Source: JAUIIK01 sp963745675 | GTDB taxonomy: Bacteria > Chloroflexota > Chloroflexia > Thermomicrobiales > CFX8 | Assembly (NCBI GenBank): GCA_963745675.1 | Contig: CAVUYM010000013.1 | Span: 62,001-126,000 of the forward strand | Length of the DNA stretch: 64,000 bases | Direction: 5' to 3' | Shown here: one piece after another, positions 44,921 through 53,452 of the stretch | Layout of the letters: each line of letters opens with the position of its first letter | Numbering within the stretch: position 1 is the first letter of the stretch | Program-made: the position numbers and the translations under genes | The notes under the pieces: model-generated | What the model was told of the DNA's origin: nothing | Seen by the model: only the letters and a program-made list of their open reading frames with translations | Database searches by the model: none

Positions 44921-47075
44921 TACCCCGGCACAATCAGACAATCCACCACCAGCGCTCCATCCTCATACACGAGCAAGGGATTGATGTCGATCTCAACAAC
45001 ATCGTTTCTGAGGTCGAGGCAGAGCTGCGAGAACTTCATCAAGATATCCACCACCGCATCGACGTCTGCAGGACCTTGACCACGCGTACCGTCAAGGATG
45101 GCTTTGCCCTGGAGGCGGTCGAGCATCGAGCGGGCCGCGAGTGTCGGTCAGGGGCGGGACGCCGAGGGCGATGTCTTTCAGCACTTCGACGAAGATGCCG
45201 CCGAGGCCGACGGCGACGGCCGGGCCAAAATCGGGATCGCGGGTCATACCGACGATCATCTCGCGTCCACCGGATGGCGCCATCTGTTGGACGAGCACGC
45301 CGGCGAGTTCGGCGTCGGCGTTGTAGTTGCGAGCATTGGCCATGATCTGATCGAAGCCCGATCGGACGGCATCGTCATCGGCAGAGATTGAGCAACACGC
45401 CGCCGGCGTCGGTCTTGTGGGTGATGTCAGGCGATTCGATCTTGAGGACGACCGGGTAACCGATCTCGTTGGCGGCAGCAACCGCTTCGTCGGCGGTCGT
45501 CGCCAGCTGCTCGGGCGTCGTCGGAATGCCGTACATCGTTAGCAGATGTTTCGCCGTGCGTTCGACCAGCGGCTTACCGTTAGACGCGCGGACCAACTCG
45601 CGGGCCATCTCTGCGACGGCGCTATCACTGGAGACATGGCCGTTCGGGGAGCGGTTACGGATGTGCGACGCATACGTGTTGAGATGTTTGACCGCCCGGA
45701 GACCATTTTCGACACCCTGGAGAAAGGGCACACCTCCCCAGTTCGTGACCGGCTCGTGCGGCGGCCCGCCGGTATCGCGGCGACGCTGAGTGGCGATTTC
45801 ACCGGGCACCAACGAGATAGCTAAGAACACTTTATCGGGATATTTATCATGCGCAACCTTCATGACCTCGCCGGCGGGTGTATCGAGATCGACGATCGTC
45901 GGGTAGGCCTGACCGTAAACGATCGTGTGGATGTTGGGGTCTTCAGCCATACCCTCGATCGCGCCGCGCATCAGCTCCGGGATCGCCCCGGCCTGACCGG
46001 TCGTGTCGAGCGGATTCCCGACGGTGCCGTACTCGGGGATGACCGCTTCGAGCCGCTCGATCGTATGCGGCGCAAGATCGGGCAGATTGATGCCGAGATC
46101 GGCGCTGAGGTCTGAAACCAGACCGGCCGCACCGCCGGAGACGTAGATCGCGCCGACGCCAGTGTCCTGAGGAAGTCGGTCAGTGTAGAAAGCGGCCAGC
46201 GTCTCAGTCATCTCGTCAAGGCCATTGACCCGGATGATGCCGTACTGCCGCATCACCGCATCGGCGACTTCATCTGAACCAACCAGCGATCCGGTGTGCG
46301 CCTGGGCCGAGCGCTTGCCAGCTTCGGAGCGACCGATCTTCAGGACGACGATCGGCTTCTCCCGCTCGGCGGCCATCTCGGCGACCTCGATCAGCTTGGC
46401 AGGATCGCGGAACTGCTCGATGAATGCGCCGATGACACGCGTCTCGTCATCCTCGACGTAGTAGCGCATCAGATCTGCCGCTTCGAGGTCAGCTTCGTTA
46501 CCAGTCGTAACGATATAGCTGAAACCCATCTCGCGGTCCATCGGCGGGGTGAAGAGGCTGTAGGCCAGCAAGCCCGACTGGAGCACGAGCCCGACCGGTC
46601 CTGGCCTGAGGTATTCGAAGGCGCCACTCATAGCGCACATCTTGCCCGGCACGCTGATATTGCCGAGGCAGTTCGGACCGACGATCCGGATACCGGTGCG
46701 CTGCGCGAAATCGCTCAAATGATTCTGGCGCTGATGGGCCAGTTCGTCATCCTGCTCACCATAGCCGCTGGTGATGATGTTGATTGCCTTGACCCCGGCC
46801 CGCTCGCACTGCTCCAGCACGGCGTCGACAGCCCGCACCGGCACGCCGATCACCGCCAGGTCAACGCCTCCTGGCACGGAGTCGACACTCGGGTAGGCCT
46901 TCAGCCCGGCAATCTCGTCGTACCTGGGATTAATCGGATAAATATCGCCTTCGTAGCCGCAGGCAACGATATTCCGCCGGATGATCGGCGCAAACCCTGG
47001 ATTCGGCGAATCCCCGATGACGGCGATGCTCTTTGGATGCAGCAACGCGCGCATTGATTCGGTGAATGTGATCAT
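44920..47075 (-). CDS. ADP-forming acyl-CoA ligase 1 (two single-base frameshifts)
   Basis: An acyl-CoA synthetase of the acetyl-CoA synthetase (ADP-forming) superfamily, with alpha and beta parts in one chain. The true start is at 47075 (MITFTESMRALLHPK); the frame before it is repeat sequence. The CoA-binding Rossmann domain has IAVIGDSPNPGF, a ligase domain has the phospho-His motif AHTGSLVGSD, and the C-terminal ATP-grasp has PVVLKIESPDITHKTDAGGV. One extra base near 45383 (ctcaatct-c-tgcc) and one near 45150 (act-c-gcggcc) break the last quarter; removing both restores LNLADDDAVRSGF and ARSMLDRLQGKAIL. The gene is paralogous to the next one, and a dead or miscalled state must be checked. 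Confidence 0.82.
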
Positions 47076-47081
47076 GGGAAG

Positions 47082-47210
47082 GCTCCCTCCCCCGTCCCCT
47101 CCCTCGAATTCGAGAGAGGGGGGTCTAGTCGTAGCAGGATATTTCCGTGCCAAATTGATTCTCTTGCTCGTTCCCCTCCCTCGAATCGGGGAGGGGCTAG
47201 GGGAGGGAGC
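47082..47210. repeat. C/G-rich palindromic repeat before acyl-CoA ligase 1
   Basis: Arms gctccctcccccgtcccctc (47082 onward) and its inverse ending 47210 flank about 80 bp. It is closely similar to 39334-39465. On the minus strand it ends with gggagggagc six bases before the ligase start codon, thus supplying its ribosome site. Confidence 0.8.
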
Positions 47211-47215
47211 AGATT

Positions 47216-49343
47216 TCAACCCGGCACCACCAGACAATCCACCACCAGCGCCCCATCCTCATACACCAGCAGCGGATTGATATCGATTTCAACCACGTCG
47301 TCTCGCAGATCAACACACAGTTGCGAGAACTTCAGCAGAATATCCACGATTGCGTCGACATCCGCCGGTCCCTGGCCACGCGTGCCGTCGAGGATGGCTT
47401 TGCCGCGCAGACGGGCGAGCATGTCCCTGGCCGCCATCTCGCTGAGCGGCGGCACACCGAGAGCGACGTCCTTGAGGACTTCGACGAAGATGCCACCGAG
47501 TCCGACGGCGACGGCCGGACCGAAGTCGGGATCGCGGGTCATACCGACGATCATCTCCCGGCCCGCTGGAGCCATCTGGCCGACGAGGACGCCCGCGAGT
47601 TCAGCGTCAGCGTTGTAGTTGCGAGCGTTCGCAAGAATCTGATCGAAGCCGGATCGGACAGCAGCATCGTCGGCAAGATTGAGCAAGACACCGCCGGCGT
47701 CGGTCTTGTGGGTGATGTCGGGCGATTCGATCTTGAGGACGACCGGGTAACCAATCTCGTTAGCGGCGATCACAGCCTCATCAGCCGTTGTCGCCAGCTG
47801 CTCAGGTGTTGTCGGGATGCCGTAGAGGTTGAGCAGTTGCTTGGCCGTGCGCTCGACGAGCGGTTTGCCGTTCGAGGCACGGACGATCTCGCGAGCTTGA
47901 TCGCGCGACGGCGCTCTCTTCGCGGGAGATGTCGCCAGATGTCTCGCGCCGGCGCAGGAACTCGGCGTAGTCATTGAGCGACTTGACCGCCCGTAGCGTG
48001 TTCTCGGTACCTTGCAGGAAGGGAATACCGTTGAGCGACTGGACCGGCTGCTCGGGCATCATGCCGAAGCGCGCACCAGCCTGGATCTTGCCGGTCACAA
48101 GCGACGAAACAAAGAAATTCTTGTCGGGGTAGCGCTCGTAGAGATTCGCAAAGGCTTTGCCAGCCTCCGTCGCAATGTCCATCACCGTCGGATAGGCCTG
48201 GCCGTAGATCATCGTATGGATATTGGGATCTTCGGCCATCGCATGCAGCGAGCCCTCCATACAGCCGGGAATCAGGAAGGCCTGGCCGGTGACGTCGAGC
48301 GGATTGCCGACCGTGCCGAACTCGGGAATCAGGGCGTCGAGACGTTCAACAGTCTCTGGAGCCAGATCCGGCAAATCGACGCCGATATCTTGCGCCAGAT
48401 CAGAAACCTGGCCGCCTGCGCCACCTGAAAGAAAAATCGTTCCGACGCCGGTGCCTTTCGGCAAGCGGTCGGAGTGGAAAGTCACGAGCGTCTCGGTCAT
48501 CTCTTCCAGGCTCGTCACCCGGATGATGCCGTACTGCCGCATCACGGCGTCGACGACGGCGTCGGAGCCGACGAGCGAACCAGTGTGCGCCTGTGCTGCT
48601 TTCTGGGCTTTGGCCGAACGGCCAACTTTGAGGACGACGATGGGTTTCTTGAGTTCAGCGGCGAGTTCAGCCGTCTCGATCAGCTTGTCGGGATCGCGGA
48701 ACTGCTCGATGAAGCAGCCGACGACGCGCGTCTTCTCATCCTGGACCATGTAGCGAATGTAGTCGGAGGCTTCAAGGTCAGCTTCGTTGCCGGTCGTGAC
48801 GATGTAGCTGAAGCCGATATCGCGCACCCCGGTCGGGATGCACATGCTGAATGCCAGCAGACCGCTCTGGAAGACGATACCGACCGGTCCTTCGATGATC
48901 CGGTCGTACTGACCGGACTTGGTGATCTGCTTGTTTGGCATCGAAATGATGCCGAGGCAATTCGGGCCGACCAGCCGAACGCCGGTCCGCTCGACGAACT
49001 CCTGTAGCTCACCCTGGCGCTCGTGGGCCTCGTCGTCACTCTGCTCGCCGAAGCCGCTGGAGATGATGTTGGCGGCGACCACACCGCCGTTGGCGCAGTT
49101 CTCAAGCACCGGCAGCACGAAGCGGCTCGGGACGATGACGATGGCATGCTCCGCGCCGCCCGGGATCGCGTCGACGGTCGGGTAGCACTTCTGGCCAAAG
49201 ATCTCGTCGTAGCGCGGGTTGACCGGGATGATCTCACCCTCGTAGCCGCCATCGATCGTGTTCTGGTGGATGCGGCTGGCAAAACCTGGATTCGGCGATG
49301 CGCCAATGATCGCGATCCGTTTCGGATGAAACAGCGCGTCCAT
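47216..49343 (-). CDS. ADP-forming acyl-CoA ligase 2 (frameshifted)
   Basis: A second fused acyl-CoA ligase, similar to ligase 1 over its whole length (IAIIGASPNPGFASRI; QAHTGSLVGSD; PVVLKIESPDITHKTDAGGVLLNLADD). A base is missing near 47905: the upstream frame reads EESAVARSSSRD while the next reads REIVRASNGKPLVER as in ligase 1. At the 5' end an ATG at 49399 with a better ribosome site (gagggaa) is one frame off from 49343, so a further single-base change near the start is possible. The enzyme would activate a carboxylic acid to its CoA ester with ATP, forming ADP and phosphate. Confidence 0.82.
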
Positions 49344-49403
49344 CGCCCGGTCAATACTGGCCTGGTCACGTTGCTGGCTGGTCTGGCCGTTGTTGTCATA
49401 GGA

Positions 49404-49480
49404 ATTCCCTCACCCTCGACCCGCTTCGCGGGTGCCCCGCCTCTCCCACAGCTTCGCTCCGCTGCGCGGGGAGAGGGGAG
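49404..49480. repeat. 77-bp repeat family B, copy 1
   Basis: ttccctcaccctcgacccg... through gcggggagaggggag; nearly identical to 50161-50238 (about two differences). It contains two small hairpins (gacccgcttcgcgggt and cagcttcgctccgctg) inside an outer ctctccc/gggagag pair. Its minus-strand end (gagggtgaggga) directly precedes an ATG at 49399. Confidence 0.8.
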
Positions 49481-49483
49481 AAA

Positions 49484-49620
49484 GAATAGGGAATAGGTAA
49501 CAGGTGACAGGGAACAGCAGAAATGAAGAGCGGTCATAGTTCCCGGGTCGCCTACAACCTACTCACTACAAACTACGAACTCGCTTCACACTAATCCCTA
49601 ATCCCTAGTCCCTGATCCCT
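49484..49620. repeat. Intercistronic repeat family A, copy 4
   Basis: The fullest copy: agggaataggtaacaggtg, gggaacagcag, cctacaacctactcactac, ctaatccctaatccctag. It starts beside the family B repeat and ends at the stop codon of the MaoC gene. Confidence 0.75.
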
Positions 49621-50121
49621 CTAGAAGTACGTTCTGCCAAGCGACTCGGCGACCATCGATGGGCGGTCGTTGCCTTCGACCCAGACGGTGATCTCGTTCT
49701 TGGTCTGGATGTAGCCGCCGTTCTCGTTATTGCGGTGGTCTTCAACCTCAAGCAGCTTCGTCCTCATCTGGACACGTTTGCCGACCGGGACCGGGGCCGG
49801 GAAGCGGATCTTGTCGAAGCCGTAGTTAACAGCCAGCTTGCCGCCAAGATCGACCTTTACGCCCTCAGCGTCTTTACCCAGGATGGAGGTGATCGCGATG
49901 GTCATGTTGCCGTGGGCGATCGTGCCGCCGAAGAAGGTCTCCTTGGCGCGTTCCGGATCGACGTGGATGTACTGGTAATCACCTGAGACTTCTGCGAACT
50001 TGTTGACGTGCTCCTGGGTGATCTCAAACCATTGCCCTATCCGCATCGTCTCCCCGACCATCTCCTGTAGATCCTCGACGGTCGTGATCGTGCGTTCTTC
50101 GGGCGCTACGTCGGTTGACAT
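49621..50121 (-). CDS. MaoC-family enoyl-CoA hydratase
   Basis: A 166-residue hot-dog-fold hydratase. The (R)-hydratase motif GDYQYIHVDPERA near residue 47, with FGGTIAHGNMT after it, gives the catalytic Asp-His pair and the G-x-x-A-H-G turn. It adds water to a trans-2-enoyl-CoA, giving an (R)-3-hydroxyacyl-CoA that HSD17B4-like SDRs encoded downstream could oxidise. The start follows aaaggacgag. Its place after the two acyl-CoA dehydrogenases in transcription order matches the order of reactions. Confidence 0.9.
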   Translation of the reverse strand: MSTDVAPEERTITTVEDLQEMVGETMRIGQWFEITQEHVNKFAEVSGDYQYIHVDPERAKETFFGGTIAHGNMTIAITSILGKDAEGVKVDLGGKLAVNYGFDKIRFPAPVPVGKRVQMRTKLLEVEDHRNNENGGYIQTKNEITVWVEGNDRPSMVAESLGRTYF

Positions 50122-50160
50122 TGTTTCTCGTCCTTTCAGTGCAAAAGGGATTAGTCCGGA

Positions 50161-50238
50161 TTTCCCTCACCCTCGACCCGCTTCGCGGGTGCCCCGCCTC
50201 TCCCACAGCTTCGCTACGCTGCGCGGGGAGAGGGGAGT
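50161..50238. repeat. 77-bp repeat family B, copy 2
   Basis: Second copy of the sequence at 49404-49480, differing at about two bases. It lies upstream of the MaoC gene, followed in the transcription direction by gggattag and the ribosome site. Confidence 0.8.
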
Positions 50239-50317
50239 AGGAACCAAGAGGTTTTCCTACGAACTACAACCTACAAACTGGCTGTCCCACTAATCCCTAA
50301 TCCCTCTTCCCTAGTCC
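50239..50317. repeat. Intercistronic repeat family A, copy 5 (partial)
   Basis: Contains cctacgaactacaacctac and ctaatccctaatccctcttc. The gggaacagg part seems replaced by the neighbouring family B repeat. It begins at the stop of the second acyl-CoA dehydrogenase. Confidence 0.7.
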
Positions 50318-51463
50318 CTACCTCGCTACGTTCCCCGCCAAGACCTCCTGCAACACGCGTTCGCGATGGTAGTCGCTGTCGCCGTAGAAGACTTCCTGGT
50401 GCTTGGCGCGTTTCCAGTAGAGGTGCAGGTCGTATTCCCAGGTGAAGCCGATGCCGCCGTGGACCTGGATGGCTTCGCCGCAGACGTGGCGGGAGGCTTC
50501 GTTAGCGGTTGATTTTGCAACCGATGCGGCAAGGGTGGCATCGGGCGCGTCGGCGTCGAGGGCCCAGGCTGCGTAGTATGTAGCGGAGTGGGCGTTCTCG
50601 ACCTGTTCGAGCATCTCGGCCAGCTTGTGCTTGATCGCCTGGAACTGACCGATGACCTGGCCGAACTGGCGACGCACCTTGGCGTAATCGACCGACATCT
50701 CGAGCGATCGGCGGGCTGCGCCAAGCATCTCGGCGCTGGCGGCGACGGCAGCACGCTGGATTGTCTGGTCGAGGCCCGGCCAGGCATTGCCTTCTTCGCC
50801 GATCAATGCGTCTGCGCCAACTGATACATCGTTGAACTTCACCGTTGCGGTGCGCGAATTGAGGTCAAGCATTGTCTCCGGGTCGATCTCGATACCATCG
50901 GCATCGGCGGGAACGGCAAAGAGTGAAATACCGTCGGCCTCCTCGTCACCGCTGGTGCGGGCTGCGACCAGCAGAACATCAGCTTGCGCTCCCCAGGGAA
51001 CGAAACGCTTCTTCCCTTTAAGGACGTAGCCATCGCCGTCTTTCTTGGCCGTCGCCTGGATCGTTGCCGGCGTCCAACTGGCCGAGTCTTCCAGGAAGGC
51101 CAGGCTGACGACGAGGTCGCCGTTGGCCATATCCGGCAGATAGCGCGCCATCGCACTCTCATCACCAGACTGCATGATGGCTTGCCCGGCCAGGACAATC
51201 GTTCCGAAGAAGGGGCCGGGATACGGAATGCGGCCCATCTCCTCCATGATGATCGCTGTCTCGACCATGCCGAAACCCGCACCGCCATACTCCTCAGGCA
51301 GCGGGATCAGGCCCAGCCCGAGAAAGCGCCGGTAGAGGTCCTTGTCGTAGCCGAGCTCGTCTTCCATCATCTCGCGGATGTGGGCGACCGAGACCTGCTC
51401 GGTGAGAAATTCACGCGCGAGATCGCGCAACATATTTTGGTCTTCAGTGAAATCGAAATCCAT
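50318..51463 (-). CDS. Acyl-CoA dehydrogenase, small partner
   Basis: A 381-residue flavoprotein of the acyl-CoA dehydrogenase fold. The N-terminal helical domain begins MDFDFTEDQNMLRDLAREF. A middle beta domain has LEDSASW and the KGKKRFVPWG loop, and the C-terminal helices have QVHGGIGFTWEYDLHLYWKR. The usual C-terminal Y-E-G-T catalytic region is replaced by EVFYGDS. It is about 107 bp from a second dehydrogenase gene of different length, the layout of heteromeric (alpha2beta2) enzymes for steroid-CoA chains. The start has aaggagggggaa before ATG. Confidence 0.88.
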   Translation of the reverse strand: MDFDFTEDQNMLRDLAREFLTEQVSVAHIREMMEDELGYDKDLYRRFLGLGLIPLPEEYGGAGFGMVETAIIMEEMGRIPYPGPFFGTIVLAGQAIMQSGDESAMARYLPDMANGDLVVSLAFLEDSASWTPATIQATAKKDGDGYVLKGKKRFVPWGAQADVLLVAARTSGDEEADGISLFAVPADADGIEIDPETMLDLNSRTATVKFNDVSVGADALIGEEGNAWPGLDQTIQRAAVAASAEMLGAARRSLEMSVDYAKVRRQFGQVIGQFQAIKHKLAEMLEQVENAHSATYYAAWALDADAPDATLAASVAKSTANEASRHVCGEAIQVHGGIGFTWEYDLHLYWKRAKHQEVFYGDSDYHRERVLQEVLAGNVAR

Positions 51464-51477
51464 TTCCCCCTCCTTCG

Positions 51478-51569
51478 TGTAGGGAACAGGGTGTAGGTGA
51501 TAGGTGACAGCAGAAGCTGATCCGCTGACCCTTTGCTATACCCTGTAACCTGTCACCTATTCCCTATTC
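51478..51569. repeat. Intercistronic repeat family A, copy 6
   Basis: Between the two dehydrogenase genes: agggaacagggtgtaggtg, gacagcag, and then an inverted-looking ctgtaacctgtcacctattc. The two halves can pair imperfectly into one hairpin. Confidence 0.7.
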
Positions 51570-52817
51570 TTAGTCGTCGGCTGCCGTTTCCGCCTGAGCA
51601 CGCTCTGCTAGCTCAATGCGGTCGGCTCTAATCTCCTTCGGCAGACCCAGGACACGCTCGCCGATGATGTTCTTCTGAATTTGCGATGATCCAGCGTAGA
51701 TCGTGCCAGCACGGGACCAGACGAACTGGTAGGCCCAGGTGTCGGCTTCACCATAGGGCACGTCGGATTCGTCAAAGGCATATTCGTCCGCGCCGCTGAT
51801 CTGCTGGCCGTAGGGGCCGAGGATCTCCTGGATCATCTCCTGCGCGCGCTTGTCGAGCTCGGAGTAGTGCAGCTTCGAGACTGACGCTTCCGGCCCCGGC
51901 CGTTCGCCCTTTTCGAGCTTCGAGAGCAACCGCAGCGAGGCGTAGCGCAGGACTTCGACCTCGGAGTAAATCTGGCCGATCTTCTGGCGGATGCGCGGAT
52001 CATCGATAGCACGGGTGCCGTCAACCCGCAGTTCAGCGGCGACTTCCAGCAGCCGGTCGAGGTTCGTCTGCAGGCGGCTGACCCGGCTGAGAGTGTTGCC
52101 GCCACGCTCGTAGGAGAGCGTCGTCTGGGCGATGCGCCAGCCGGTGTTGAGTTCGCCAATCAGGTTGTCGGCTGGGACGGTGACGTCGGAGAAGAAGACC
52201 TCGGAGAACTCGCTGGAACCGCTGATCTGCTTGAGTGGCCGTACTTCGACGCCGGGATCGTCCATCTTGACCATGATGCAGGAGATGCCGTTGTGCTTGG
52301 ATGCGCGGCGGTCGGTGCGTGCCAGCAACAGACCCCACTCGGAGTTGTGGGCGCCGGAGGTCCAGATCTTCTGTCCGTTAATAATGAAGTTGTCGCCGTC
52401 GATGTCGCCGCGGCACTGGAGGCTCGCGAGGTCGGAACCGGAGTTCGGCTCAGAATAAAGCTGGCACCAGATCTCTTCGCCGGTCAGCAACTTCTTGAGA
52501 TGATCATCTTTCTGGGCTTCGGTGCCGTGGTGGATCAGCGTCGGACCAACGATCGAGATGCCGAGCCCGTTGACCCCGGCCGGGGCGTTGACCCGCGCCA
52601 TCTCTTCACCGACGATGGCCTGCTCCATCGGGCGCGCTTCCTGGCCGCCATACTCCTTCGGCCAGCCCATGCCGATGAAACCGGCGTCGTAGAGCTTGCG
52701 GTGCCATTCGCGGCGTTCCTCGAAGGATTCGATCTTTTTCTTAGGAAGATTCTCTTCGAACCAGGAGCGGACTTGCTGCCTGAATTCGTTGTCCTCCTGG
52801 CTGTAACGTAGGTCCAT
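51570..52817 (-). CDS. Acyl-CoA dehydrogenase, large partner
   Basis: A 415-residue acyl-CoA dehydrogenase, first gene of the cassette. Recognisable are the flavin-binding region CQLYSEPNSGSDLASLQ, KIWTSGAH, and the ending TIYAGSSQIQKNIIGERVLGLP. Where medium-chain enzymes have the catalytic Glu (Y-E-G-T), this has Y-A-G-S. The base may thus be elsewhere or provided by the partner subunit. Together with the following dehydrogenase it probably forms a heteromer introducing the 2,3-double bond. The 630-bp region upstream should hold the cassette promoter. Confidence 0.88.
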   Translation of the reverse strand: MDLRYSQEDNEFRQQVRSWFEENLPKKKIESFEERREWHRKLYDAGFIGMGWPKEYGGQEARPMEQAIVGEEMARVNAPAGVNGLGISIVGPTLIHHGTEAQKDDHLKKLLTGEEIWCQLYSEPNSGSDLASLQCRGDIDGDNFIINGQKIWTSGAHNSEWGLLLARTDRRASKHNGISCIMVKMDDPGVEVRPLKQISGSSEFSEVFFSDVTVPADNLIGELNTGWRIAQTTLSYERGGNTLSRVSRLQTNLDRLLEVAAELRVDGTRAIDDPRIRQKIGQIYSEVEVLRYASLRLLSKLEKGERPGPEASVSKLHYSELDKRAQEMIQEILGPYGQQISGADEYAFDESDVPYGEADTWAYQFVWSRAGTIYAGSSQIQKNIIGERVLGLPKEIRADRIELAERAQAETAADD

Positions 52818-53452
52818 GCGAGCAAATGCCTTTCATACCGTCGAAACCCGATTGAATTGTAGGGGCGTGTGAACTGGTTTGCTTCTCCGGATTCCACGTC
52901 CCGACACAACAAGTCTTCATCTTGCGATGTGCAGCGAAACTACCCCGGAATAGGCCAAGTGTCAAGCGTCTGAATGCCTTCGCTGCTGGGGTTGGATTGA
53001 CGAATGCCGCCGGAGATTGGTCCGCTAGCTACTCGCTACCCGAATGACCAATGATGACATGGTCCCATTCGCCTGCGAGAACCGTTGTGACCGAGCCTTG
53101 TTGCCTGAGCGATATCTTTGTCAACTAGTTCAGGGCTATCGCGGCTGTAACCGCGTGCAGCATCGATATCGTTCCGAGCTTGATATGGCAACGGTTCAGG
53201 AAACTCGTCCGTACCTGTGTCATAGATCTCTGTCCTAATCGACGCTGACGCGCACTCGGGTGCGCGTACTCGTGATGCGGGAATTGTCGGCCTGAACGCT
53301 GCGTTGAAAAATACTCGGGACGCTTCATTCGTGAGAAGTAAGCATCTCTATTGCCTCCCTGATCGTTCTAACGTCTCTCTTAGCGAAATTGGGGAATTGC
53401 TTACTGTTAGACTATCGCTGTCTGCAATCGCTTATTAAGATCGACGCCGCCC
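52818..53452. promoter_or_regulatory. Divergent region between cassette and LuxR-type regulator
   Basis: About 635 bp without a supported gene separate the minus-strand cassette from the plus-strand regulator. Short frames here lack ribosome sites and domains. It should contain both promoters; I see no conserved operator palindrome. It lowers in GC towards the regulator start (53330-53440), consistent with a promoter. Confidence 0.4.

Noticed and set aside
46296..47057. 253-codon plus-strand frame over acyl-CoA ligase 1
   Set aside because: Antisense of conserved ligase domains; His/Asp/Arg-rich shadow without motifs.
39936..51569. CRISPR array suspected from regular repeats
   Set aside because: Repeats are degenerate, hundreds of bases to kilobases apart, with genes between them, and there are no cas genes.
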